Virus record (IMG/VR): IMGVR_UViG_3300046713_000128
Span: 1 to 38,298 of that record
DNA: 38,298 bases
Origin: a virus
Direction: 5' to 3' (one strand)
Part shown: one piece after another, positions 7,515-13,155 of the stretch
Numbering within the stretch: the stretch's first letter is position 1
How the letters are laid out: each line of letters starts with the position of its first letter
Made by a program: the position numbers and the translations under genes
Notes under the pieces: model-generated
Databases searched by the model: none
Told to the model about the DNA's origin: nothing
The model's input: only the letters and a program-made list of their open reading frames with translations

Positions 7515-7515
7515 C

Positions 7516-7626
7516 ATGTGCCGTGAGCTGGGAGAATTGGGTGGACCGGAAAGGGCGCGGCTAACGCCCAATCCGGCCGCTAGGTCCCCGATTCGCTTGA
7601 CCGAACCGGAAGGAGCCGTGCTGTGA
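7516..7626 (+). CDS. Tiny protein, 36 aa (possible leader)
   Basis: ATG 7516 lies one base after the previous stop, and the frame ends at a TGA that overlaps the next GTG (GTGA at 7623). The protein is Arg/Pro/Leu-rich with no motif. It would link translation from the CTG-started gene down to the initiator-like gene. Support is positional only. Confidence 0.35.
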   Translation: MCRELGELGGPERARLTPNPAARSPIRLTEPEGAVL

Positions 7627-7703
7627 CTATCGCATGGCCTGCCCCTCTGTGGTCTACCCGCAACGCCGTGCAATTCCTCACGGGCTGGGTGGGCAATCAA
7701 TGA
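7623..7703 (+). CDS. Tiny protein, 26 aa (possible leader)
   Basis: GTG 7623 has GGAAGGAG nine bases upstream, an excellent ribosome binding site, and its TGA overlaps the ATG at 7700 (ATGA). The peptide is Trp-rich (AWPAPLWSTRN, then TGWVG). The strong ribosome binding site makes it a probable translated leader for the following initiator-like protein, or a real microprotein. Confidence 0.5.
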   Translation: MTIAWPAPLWSTRNAVQFLTGWVGNQ

Positions 7704-8476
7704 GCTACGAAGCCGTCCGCTGGGCGCTGTACGACGCGCCGATGCTGCTGACGGCCGCAGGCAAGCCGGACACGGCTGCGCGGTTCGTGCTGCTCGCCCG
7801 CGCCGAGCGAGCCGACAAGCACGGCCGCAACACCTACGCCGGGCCGGCCGACCTGATGAGGACCACCGGCTACGACGAGCGGACCATCCAGCGCGCTGAC
7901 CGCAGGCTGGAAGACGCCGGGCTACTCGTGCGAGAGGGCTTCTCGCACGTCGGCACCGTGCGGTGGCGCGTCGACATGTCGCTCAAGCAGCCCGCTGTGG
8001 AGCCCGTCGTCGATGCCCGGATCGAGAAGCGGCGCAAGGCGGACGCGGCTCGGCAGCAGCGCCTCCGGGAGCGCCGAAAGGCCGAATCCTCGGCGCCCGA
8101 AAGCGGCCAGCCCATCGAACCTGATGTATCGAACAAGGTCACCGTCACGCATTCAGAATCCGTGACGTCACGCATTTCAAATCCGGACGTCACGGATTCT
8201 GTGTCCGGATGTCACGGACGCAGCGCCCCCCAAACCACCCTTAGAACCACCCATAGAACCGCCCTGGGAACCGCCCCTGGGGGCGCGCCGCCCCCAGACC
8301 CCCGACGACCCCACTCGCCTTCGGCTCCTGGGACCGGCGAGCAGAAGTCACCCAACGGACCGCTCACCCCAGCCCAAGACCAACAGAGTGAGTCACTCCC
8401 GCACGCGAACGCGCGAGGCCCGGACGCCGGGCAGGCGGGCTCGGTCGTCGATTTCTTCACCCGGGAGGCGATGTGA
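7700..8476 (+). CDS. Winged-helix protein, probable replication initiator carrying origin iterons
   Basis: A 258-residue protein from ATG 7700. The N-terminal 90 residues are a helix-turn-helix of the kind found in phage and plasmid replication proteins: LLARAERADKHGRNTY, then LMRTTGYDERTIQRADRRLE and GLLV before a wing. Residues about 110-135 are a highly basic helix. The rest is low-complexity Ser/Thr/Pro-rich linker, and the DNA encoding it contains iterons, tandem repeats and a hairpin (8144-8297). An initiator whose gene contains its own origin is the known arrangement of lambda O. No polymerase or helicase loader is visible, so replication would rely on host enzymes. A purely regulatory role is the alternative. 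Confidence 0.65.
   Translation: MSYEAVRWALYDAPMLLTAAGKPDTAARFVLLARAERADKHGRNTYAGPADLMRTTGYDERTIQRADRRLEDAGLLVREGFSHVGTVRWRVDMSLKQPAVEPVVDARIEKRRKADAARQQRLRERRKAESSAPESGQPIEPDVSNKVTVTHSESVTSRISNPDVTDSVSGCHGRSAPQTTLRTTHRTALGTAPGGAPPPDPRRPHSPSAPGTGEQKSPNGPLTPAQDQQSESLPHANARGPDAGQAGSVVDFFTREAM
8144..8220 (+). repeat. Four phased iterons (origin candidate)
   Basis: GTCACGCATT at 8144 and 8167, GTCACGGATT at 8189 and GTCACGGACG at 8211 recur at 23, 22 and 22 bp, about two helical turns. Dyads centred on GACGTC (8164-8169, 8186-8191) and GATGTC (8208-8213) are flanked by inverted arms close to AATCCGTGAC / GTCACGGATT. The array lies inside the winged-helix gene. This is what an initiator-binding origin looks like. 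Confidence 0.75.
8233..8281 (+). repeat. 12-bp tandem repeat, four copies, beside the iterons
   Basis: AACCACCCTTAG (8233-8244), AACCACCCATAG (8245-8256), AACCGCCCTGGG (8257-8268) and AACCGCCCCTGGG (8269-8281) run head to tail. The first two copies are relatively AT-rich for this genome. They could be a second binding array or an unwinding element. The period is a multiple of three, so coding repetition is a competing explanation. Confidence 0.65.
8277..8297. other. Perfect 9-bp hairpin at end of origin candidate
   Basis: CTGGGGGCG at 8277-8285 pairs perfectly with CGCCCCCAG at 8289-8297, leaving a CGC loop. It abuts the tandem repeats, inside the coding sequence of the initiator-like protein. 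It could mark a primase or nickase site, or attenuate transcription. Confidence 0.55.
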
Positions 8477-8694
8477 CCGACCACTGGCTCGACGATCCCA
8501 GCCCTTACCTCGACCGCGACGCCCCGCGCTGCCGCAGCCACCCGTCCGAGCTGGGCACCAACTGCCGCCTCTGCCGCAGCGAAGCCATCGCCGACCCGGA
8601 CCGCGAGCCCGAGAACTCACCCGCCGCCGAGTTCCGCGACCGCCCGACCCGCCTCGCCCCCGTCATCCCGATCAACTCCCGGAGGACCTCGTGA
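8473..8694 (+). CDS. Small Cys/His protein, 73 aa
   Basis: GTG 8473 overlaps the initiator stop (ATGTGA context), with GGGAGG upstream. It contains RCRSHPSELGTNCRLCRSE, three Cys plus His, a likely metal site. The C-terminal half is Pro/Arg-rich. It overlaps the following gene by 4 bp. Confidence 0.6.
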   Translation: MTDHWLDDPSPYLDRDAPRCRSHPSELGTNCRLCRSEAIADPDREPENSPAAEFRDRPTRLAPVIPINSRRTS

Positions 8695-8900
8695 CCTGCC
8701 TCGTCATCTGCATCCAGCCCAGCCCGACCAATGCCCACTGCGCCGCCTGCCACATCACCTTCGGGTCGGTGACCGGCTTCGACCGGCACCGGCGTGGCGG
8801 CGAGTGCATCGCCCCGACGGCCCTCGCGATGCACCGCGATGCGCGCGGCGTGTGGCGCATGGACGGGACGCGCGTCTTCGCCGAGGAGGTGGCCCAGTGA
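8691..8900 (+). CDS. FDXHR-type putative zinc-binding protein, 69 aa
   Basis: The core is C-x2-C followed by GFDRHR and a final Cys (CAACHITFGS, then GGEC). The FDxHR signature with two Cys before it and one after matches a small zinc-binding family that is frequent in actinophages. GGAGG lies before GTG 8691. Function in the family is not known; DNA or protein binding is likely. Confidence 0.75.
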   Translation: MTCLVICIQPSPTNAHCAACHITFGSVTGFDRHRRGGECIAPTALAMHRDARGVWRMDGTRVFAEEVAQ

Positions 8901-9262
8901 TCGACCTGCGCGACCAGCTCGGCGACTTCGAGGCCGCCGCACAGCGGCTGCTCGGCCGCACCGGAGCGCTCGTGCTCGTGCACGCCCAGCCCGCCAGCTG
9001 CCACCCCGGCCGGCCGAAGTTCTCCCGCCTTCTCTGCCGCCACTGCTACGACCACCATCGCCGCAAAGGCACCCTGTGCGACTTCCCCACCGAGGTCCGC
9101 AAACGTGACGACCTCATCGCCGACTACGAGTTGCTCCGTGGCCAGGGCTACACGAAACGCCAGATCGCCGAACGGCTCGGCATGAACCTCAGCACCCTGC
9201 GGGTCGCCTACCAGCGCGCCGTGCGGGCAGGGCTGCTGACTCCGGATCGGAGGGCCGCATGA
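8897..9262 (+). CDS. Zinc-binding helix-turn-helix protein, 121 aa
   Basis: It starts at GTG 8897 (GTGA overlap). The middle holds CHPGRPKFSRLLCRHCYDHH, a Cys/His cluster, followed by KGTLCDF. The C-terminal third is a resolvase-like helix-turn-helix: LRGQGYTKRQIAERLG, then LSTLRVAYQRA. It probably binds DNA as an early or late transcription regulator. The next gene overlaps by 4 bp. Confidence 0.7.
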   Translation: MIDLRDQLGDFEAAAQRLLGRTGALVLVHAQPASCHPGRPKFSRLLCRHCYDHHRRKGTLCDFPTEVRKRDDLIADYELLRGQGYTKRQIAERLGMNLSTLRVAYQRAVRAGLLTPDRRAA

Positions 9263-9432
9263 GCCACGACCCGACCGCCTACATGCGCGAATACCGCAGC
9301 CGACCCGCAGTACGCGAGGCCGAGCTCGCACGGCGCAGAGCACGCGACCGGGCACTGGCCCGCCTCGCCGCCGAGTACCCGGAGCGCTACCGGGCGCTGT
9401 ACGTCGTAGAGCTGAACCGGGAGGACGCGTGA
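9259..9432 (+). CDS. Small basic protein, 57 aa
   Basis: ATG 9259 overlaps the previous stop (ATGA) with CGGAGGG upstream, and the stop overlaps the next GTG. The sequence begins MSHDPTAYMREYRSRP, a motif typical of small phage proteins, and is then Arg/Ala-rich and helical. Likely nucleic-acid binding by charge; no family is named. Confidence 0.6.
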   Translation: MSHDPTAYMREYRSRPAVREAELARRRARDRALARLAAEYPERYRALYVVELNREDA

Positions 9433-9638
9433 GCGAGACCGGACCGATCCCCGATACCAAGACCTGCCACGACTGCGACGCCGAGATCATCTGGCTCTGG
9501 TCACCGCGTGTCCACGGCGGCCTCGGCGGCTGGGTGAAGTTCCGCAGGCTCACCGGTGACGGCATGACCATCCGCTCTCACCGCTGCCGCGAACCGCGCG
9601 GCGAGTTCGACTACCAGGCCTCGGAGGAGCGACCGTGA
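9429..9638 (+). CDS. Small zinc-ribbon-like protein, 69 aa
   Basis: GTG 9429 overlaps the previous stop. TCHDCDAEI near the N-terminus and SHRC near the C-terminus could form a Cys3His metal site, with beta-rich Trp-containing sequence between. It overlaps the next gene by 4 bp. Confidence 0.6.
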   Translation: MSETGPIPDTKTCHDCDAEIIWLWSPRVHGGLGGWVKFRRLTGDGMTIRSHRCREPRGEFDYQASEERP

Positions 9639-10552
9639 CAGCCCCGACCTGCATCGTCTGCGGCAAGCCGATGGCGGACACGGCGTACGCGTGCCCGGCC
9701 GACGCCCTGAGCCTCGCTGAGACGCTCGTGATCGCCGCGGGGCATGCGGAGGACGCGGAGACCGTGATCGCCCGGCAGACGCGATATGGGGGCGGTTCCC
9801 GGGGCGGATCCAGTGAACCCCTGCCCGTCGATCTCACCGCCGCGGCTCGATACGACGCCATCGAGAACGCGATCGGCACCTGGACCCGGCACGTCCTCGA
9901 GGCCCAGGAGATCGACCTGCCCGCGTGGCAGGCGTACGCCGGGCCACCGTGCGCGGCCGGCTGGTGCGAGCACGACAGCTGCCGCGAGGTTCGCGGCGGG
10001 CGGCCCACATCGGACGTCGCTGTCGCCGCGGCCTGGCTCGCCACGCAGACCGGCTGGCTGCGCAAGCGGCCCGAGGCGGGGGAGGCCTTCGCCGAGCTGG
10101 AGCACGCGTGCCGCGACCTGGCGCGCCTCGTCGACCGGCCCGCCGACCAGGAGCTCGTGGGCATGTGCGACTGCGGCAAGGTGCTGTACGCGCCACGGGG
10201 CAAGGTCGCCGTCACCTGCCCGGTACCGACCTGCAAGCTGCGATGGAACGTGGCCGAGTCCCGGGAGATCCTGCGCAAGGCGCTGCGCGGCCGGCTGTTC
10301 ACCGCGTCCGAGTGCGCCCGGCTCGGCGCGTACTGGACCGACCGCACGCAGCCGCAGATCCGGGCGCTGATCACCACGTGGACGCGGCCGGACCGGCAGA
10401 GGATCACCGCCCGCGGGTGGATCCCGAACGAGGACTACGTCGGCGACGGCGAGGAGCCCGAAGGGTGGTCGACGTACCTGCTCGGCGACGTGCTCGACCT
10501 GCTGGCCCAGACACCACGACGACAGCGCAACCGCGAAGGAGTGGCAGCATGA
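9635..10552 (+). CDS. Actinophage zinc-ribbon / HTH protein, 305 aa
   Basis: It starts at GTG 9635, after CGGAGGAG. The N-terminus has CIVCGKPM and CPAD, a first metal site. A helical middle follows (about 60-170) with a C-x4-C-x4-HDSC cluster. Around residue 178, MCDCGKVLYA pairs with CPVPTCKLRW, a second zinc ribbon. The C-terminal part looks like a helix-turn-helix (TASECARLGAYW, then ITARGWIPN). I recall similar hypothetical proteins in actinophage early regions. A DNA-binding regulatory role is inferred. Confidence 0.65.
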   Translation: MTAPTCIVCGKPMADTAYACPADALSLAETLVIAAGHAEDAETVIARQTRYGGGSRGGSSEPLPVDLTAAARYDAIENAIGTWTRHVLEAQEIDLPAWQAYAGPPCAAGWCEHDSCREVRGGRPTSDVAVAAAWLATQTGWLRKRPEAGEAFAELEHACRDLARLVDRPADQELVGMCDCGKVLYAPRGKVAVTCPVPTCKLRWNVAESREILRKALRGRLFTASECARLGAYWTDRTQPQIRALITTWTRPDRQRITARGWIPNEDYVGDGEEPEGWSTYLLGDVLDLLAQTPRRQRNREGVAA

Positions 10553-10905
10553 CCGGCATGGACGAGCTGGTGACCTGGCTGCGCGCTCAGCTGGACGAGG
10601 ACGAGCGCAAGGTCGCAGCGATGCAGCGCGAGACGAGGCGCGTCCAGACGGCCCCGATCTTTCAGGGCCATCCGCCGAACTGGCTAGCGGGCGTGGACAT
10701 CTTCGTCAGCCCCACGCGTTGGCAGGCCGAGGTCGAGGCGAAGCGGCGGATGCTGGACCTCGCCGACCCGGGCGTGATGAAAGCTCTCGGCACGCAGGAC
10801 CCCGACTTCCGCGACGGCTACGTAACGGCCCACGAGGACGTCGTCAAGCTGCTCGCTCTGCCGTACGCCGGGCGTGAGGGCTACCGCGAGGAGTGGCGGC
10901 CGTGA
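10549..10905 (+). CDS. DUF6221-like protein, 118 aa
   Basis: ATG 10549 overlaps the previous stop. The start, MDELVTWLRAQLDEDERKV, and the later helical segment with DPGVMKAL and a C-terminal LLALPYAGREGYREEW match the pattern of DUF6221, a small actinobacterial and phage family of unknown function. The family name is from memory. GAAGGAG upstream supports the start. Confidence 0.6.
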   Translation: MTGMDELVTWLRAQLDEDERKVAAMQRETRRVQTAPIFQGHPPNWLAGVDIFVSPTRWQAEVEAKRRMLDLADPGVMKALGTQDPDFRDGYVTAHEDVVKLLALPYAGREGYREEWRP

Positions 10906-11615
10906 CTCAGATCGGGGTCCGCTGTGGCTGCGGACGGACCATGCAGCCCAACACGCTTGCCGGACCTGGTGCCTTCCGGTGCGGATGCGGCGCGGGCGTC
11001 AGGCTGACCGGCCTGCCGCGACTCGACCAGCACCACTGCACGGTCTACCTCGGCGAACGAGTCTGCAACGGACCGAAGAAGCCGGACCACATCACGTGCG
11101 AGCCCTGCGCAGTGAAGATCTCCCGCAACGCCCTGGTCTACCCGGAGACCGCCGAGCAGATCGCTGCCCACCTGGAGCGAGTCGAGTTCCTCAAGGCCCG
11201 CCGGCTCGAGGAGGAGGCGTTGAACGAGCGCCACCGTGCGGAGGCGCAGGAGAGGTACGAACGAGGACCCCGCCGAGACCGGGCCCGCCGTGCAGCGGTG
11301 GTCTACTACTGCCGGATCCGCGACGGCGTGGTCAAGATCGGGACGACCAGCCAGATATACGTTCGGATGGACGCGTTTCGCGTAGCCGATGGCGACGTGC
11401 TCGCCGCCGAGCCGGGGAGCTTCCCGCTGGAGGGTGTGCGGCACAGGCAGTTCGAGCACCTGCGCATCAGCGCCGATGCCAGGCGCGAGGACTTCCGGCT
11501 CGACGATCAGCTCCAGTCCCACATCGACATGCTCGTCGACATGTACGGGCAGCCGTTCGACCTGGTGGAGGCGTTGCTGGACGAGCAAGGTGATGTTGCC
11601 GAAGCGGCAAGCTAG
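10902..11615 (+). CDS. GIY-YIG / T5orf172-type domain protein with zinc ribbon
   Basis: A 237-residue protein from GTG 10902. Residues 8-30 carry two CGC pairs (RCGCG, FRCGCG), a zinc ribbon, and a second cluster CEPC follows at about 66. A charged helix (about 90-130) links to a GIY-YIG-like domain: VVYYCRIRDGVVKIGTT with Arg155 downstream, then PLEGVRHRQFEHLRI containing a candidate catalytic Glu and the conserved His. This matches T5orf172/MUG113-type GIY-YIG domains found in phages. It may be a nuclease or a degenerate DNA-binding relative. It is the last gene of the early chain. Confidence 0.7.
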   Translation: MTQIGVRCGCGRTMQPNTLAGPGAFRCGCGAGVRLTGLPRLDQHHCTVYLGERVCNGPKKPDHITCEPCAVKISRNALVYPETAEQIAAHLERVEFLKARRLEEEALNERHRAEAQERYERGPRRDRARRAAVVYYCRIRDGVVKIGTTSQIYVRMDAFRVADGDVLAAEPGSFPLEGVRHRQFEHLRISADARREDFRLDDQLQSHIDMLVDMYGQPFDLVEALLDEQGDVAEAAS

Positions 11616-11624
11616 CGCTACTAT
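11596..11624 (+). promoter_or_regulatory. Promoter-like site upstream of tRNA
   Basis: TTGCCG at 11596-11601 and TACTAT at 11619-11624 are 17 bp apart, matching a housekeeping sigma promoter at four of six positions in each hexamer. The site overlaps the end of the GIY-YIG gene and would start transcription near 11631, ahead of the tRNA and the packaging genes. Confidence 0.5.
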
Positions 11625-11666
11625 TCCAGCTCAGCAGGCAGGCGAACCCTGCCCAGACCTCGACTC

Positions 11667-11689
11667 AGCCCTGGCTCAGCGCTGGGGCT
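11667..11689 (+). terminator. Weak hairpin before tRNA
   Basis: AGCCCTGG (11667-11674) can pair with CTGGGGCT (11682-11689) over 8 bp with two wobble pairs and a 7-base loop. Only a short T stretch follows. It may end early-operon transcription, or be part of tRNA leader processing. Confidence 0.25.
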
Positions 11690-11702
11690 TCGTCGTATCC
11701 GG

Positions 11703-11777
11703 AGCGCTGTGGAGCAGTGGTAGCTCGGCGGGCTCATAACCCGTAGGTCGCGCGTTCGAATCGCGCCAGCGCAACCA
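11703..11777 (+). tRNA. tRNA-fMet (initiator type), anticodon CAT
   Basis: A complete 75-base cloverleaf with encoded CCA. The acceptor AGCGCTG (11703-11709) pairs with CAGCGCA (11767-11773) except A1:A72. The D stem is GAGC/GCTC. The anticodon stem GCGGG/CCCGT holds loop CTCATAA, with CAT at 11735-11737. The T arm is GCGCG/CGCGC with loop TTCGAAT. Three initiator hallmarks are present: an unpaired 1:72 position, three consecutive G:C pairs beside the anticodon loop (GGG/CCC), and A11:T24. An elongator tRNA-Met would lack these. It lies between early and packaging genes, next to an HNH gene. Confidence 0.93.
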
Positions 11778-11792
11778 CCCGCGGAGACGCAC

Positions 11793-12137
11793 ATGCCGAT
11801 GCGCCCCTGCCTCGGACGACCCGGCCAGCCCTGCGGCCGGCTCACCGACCGCTCCGACTCGCGGTGTGGCGCATGCGCCAGCGCCAAGGGCCGAGCCCGC
11901 GACCAGGCCCGAGGCAACCGTCATCAGCGTGGCTACACAAGCGAGCACGACGCCATCCGCGTAGACCTGCTGGCCAAGCTCGTGCCTGGTGCTGCGTGTC
12001 CACGCTGCGGCGAGCCGATGTGGCCTACGCAGGAGCTGGACGCTGGTCACCCCGACGATGCGCCACTTCGACTCGACCGCACATCGAAGGCCACGCGACT
12101 CGAACACGCGCACTGCAACCGAGGTGCGCAGGATTGA
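11793..12137 (+). CDS. HNH endonuclease (packaging-associated)
   Basis: A 114-residue protein starting at ATG 11793, with CGGAGA upstream. The HNH core has Cys69-x2-Cys72 (CPRCGEPM), LDAGH at 82-86, and LEHAHCNRG with His105, Cys108 and Asn109; the two Cys pairs hold structural zinc. Another Cys cluster (CLGRPGQPC, CGAC) lies near the N-terminus. HNH proteins encoded immediately before terminase genes act with the terminase in cos cleavage in HK97-type phages. This one sits directly before a noncoding repeat region and the small terminase, which fits that role. Confidence 0.88.
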   Translation: MPMRPCLGRPGQPCGRLTDRSDSRCGACASAKGRARDQARGNRHQRGYTSEHDAIRVDLLAKLVPGAACPRCGEPMWPTQELDAGHPDDAPLRLDRTSKATRLEHAHCNRGAQD

Positions 12138-12352
12138 CGCTCAGTCACACCTCACTCTGAGTGACATTGGGCCGGATGGGTCAGTGTCACGGAGGGTAGG
12201 GGGAGGGGGCTGTGACGCAAGATCTGGCGGAAAGCAGGACCCCTGGGGCATCCCCCTCGCGATCTGTACGGGTTTGAGGTCCGGATTCCGGTCACTCTTG
12301 GTAGTCCCACCTGGAACCGCAACTCTTAGTGACATCACAGGGGGTGACATTC
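12138..12352. other. Noncoding region with GTGACAT repeats, candidate cos site
   Basis: This 215-bp gap is the longest noncoding stretch. ACTCTGAGTGACAT (12154-12167) and ACTCTTAGTGACAT (12322-12335) differ at one base, and GTGACAT recurs at 12344-12350. TCACTC-T-GAGTGA (12152-12164) is a perfect dyad, TCACTCT recurs at 12291, and CCGGA-T-TCCGG is at 12280-12290. A purine-rich stretch lies near 12193-12209. Location between HNH and small terminase genes suggests terminase binding and cutting. Confidence 0.5.
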
Positions 12353-12913
12353 ATGGCTGGCATGGGGCCCCCACCGAAGTCACCCGAGCAGCGCGTCCGC
12401 CGTAACGCCACCGTCGCCATGACCGCGTTGCCCGCCGGCGGCCGCAGCAGCCCGGCCCCGGAATGGCCGCTGATCCCCGACGTGGTGATGGCGGCCCGTC
12501 GGGACCTGGCCGAGGCCAAGGTCGAGCATCTGCGGTACGACCTCTCCGAGGGCAAGCCCGTCGAGTTCCACCTTGAGCGCGCCGAGGAGAAGCTCGCGAT
12601 CCTCGAGCGGCAGCTCGCTGAGCAGAAGCGCCTTGAGGCGCAGGTGTGGGACGACCTGTGGACGACACCTCAGTCGATCGCCTGGGAGCAGCTGGGCTGG
12701 CTGCGCGACGTCGCTCAGTACGTGCGCCACAAGGTGCTCGCCGAGCTGGGCGACATGGACTCGGCGAAGGAGGCTCGTCAGTGGTCTGACCGGCTCGGCC
12801 TGTCGCCGTTGGCGATGTTGCGGCTGCGCTGGCGGATCGCGGATGACGAGGTCGCCGAGAGGCGCCAGGAGTCGACCGCGAACGCGCGAGGCCGGATCAA
12901 GGCGGTCGGCTGA
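12353..12913 (+). CDS. Terminase small subunit
   Basis: A 186-residue protein from ATG 12353, with AGGGGG about 8 bases upstream; the in-frame GTG at 12329 lies in the repeat region and is less likely. The start MAGMGPPPKSPEQRVRRN is typical of actinophage small terminases. A middle coiled-coil-like segment (about 65-100, EEKLAILERQLAEQKRLE) would support oligomer formation. The C-terminal part is helical with LGLSPLAMLRLRWRI. The family recognises the packaging site and activates the large subunit. One small gene separates it from the large subunit. Confidence 0.78.
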   Translation: MAGMGPPPKSPEQRVRRNATVAMTALPAGGRSSPAPEWPLIPDVVMAARRDLAEAKVEHLRYDLSEGKPVEFHLERAEEKLAILERQLAEQKRLEAQVWDDLWTTPQSIAWEQLGWLRDVAQYVRHKVLAELGDMDSAKEARQWSDRLGLSPLAMLRLRWRIADDEVAERRQESTANARGRIKAVG

Positions 12914-13155
12914 TGTGGCCGTGGCTGGTGGACCCGATCACTGTCGCGCGCGGGGATTCCGACCCAGCTGAGCCGCTGGGATTGTCGCAGGCGCAGCGCG
13001 CGCAAAGCGACGCCTCGCAGCGCTGGCTGACTCCGGAGGCCACCGCCTGCCCGCGTTGCCGAGCGATTGCTGGGCATGCGCCGACATGCATCACGAAGGT
13101 CGCAATCGACGTTGAGTGGTGGCCTGGTTCGACCGGTGAACTGACGGCCAGCTGA
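12913..13155 (+). CDS. Hypothetical protein between terminase subunits, 80 aa
   Basis: ATG 12913 overlaps the small terminase stop by one base (TGATG) and its own stop overlaps the large terminase ATG the same way. It holds CPRC and one more Cys (APTCITK) and ends in WWPGSTGE. The tight coupling with both terminase genes suggests a packaging accessory role, which is inference only. Confidence 0.6.
   Translation: MWPWLVDPITVARGDSDPAEPLGLSQAQRAQSDASQRWLTPEATACPRCRAIAGHAPTCITKVAIDVEWWPGSTGELTAS

Noticed and set aside
7511-7540. TTGACA at 7511-7516 as a promoter
   Set aside because: A perfect -35 hexamer, but no acceptable -10 occurs 16-18 bases downstream (AGAATT, GAATTG, AATTGG).
8144-8297. 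CRISPR-like array
   Set aside because: Units are only about 10 bp, spaced by 22-23 bp, with no unique spacers of normal length and no cas genes.
11703-11777. tRNA gene as prophage attachment site
   Set aside because: The tRNA lies in the middle of phage genes, no integrase is nearby, and no second copy of its 3' end was noticed in the window.
12329-12352. GTG 12329 as start of the small terminase
   Set aside because: It lies inside the repeated GTGACAT element without a ribosome binding site; ATG 12353 has AGGGGG at suitable distance.
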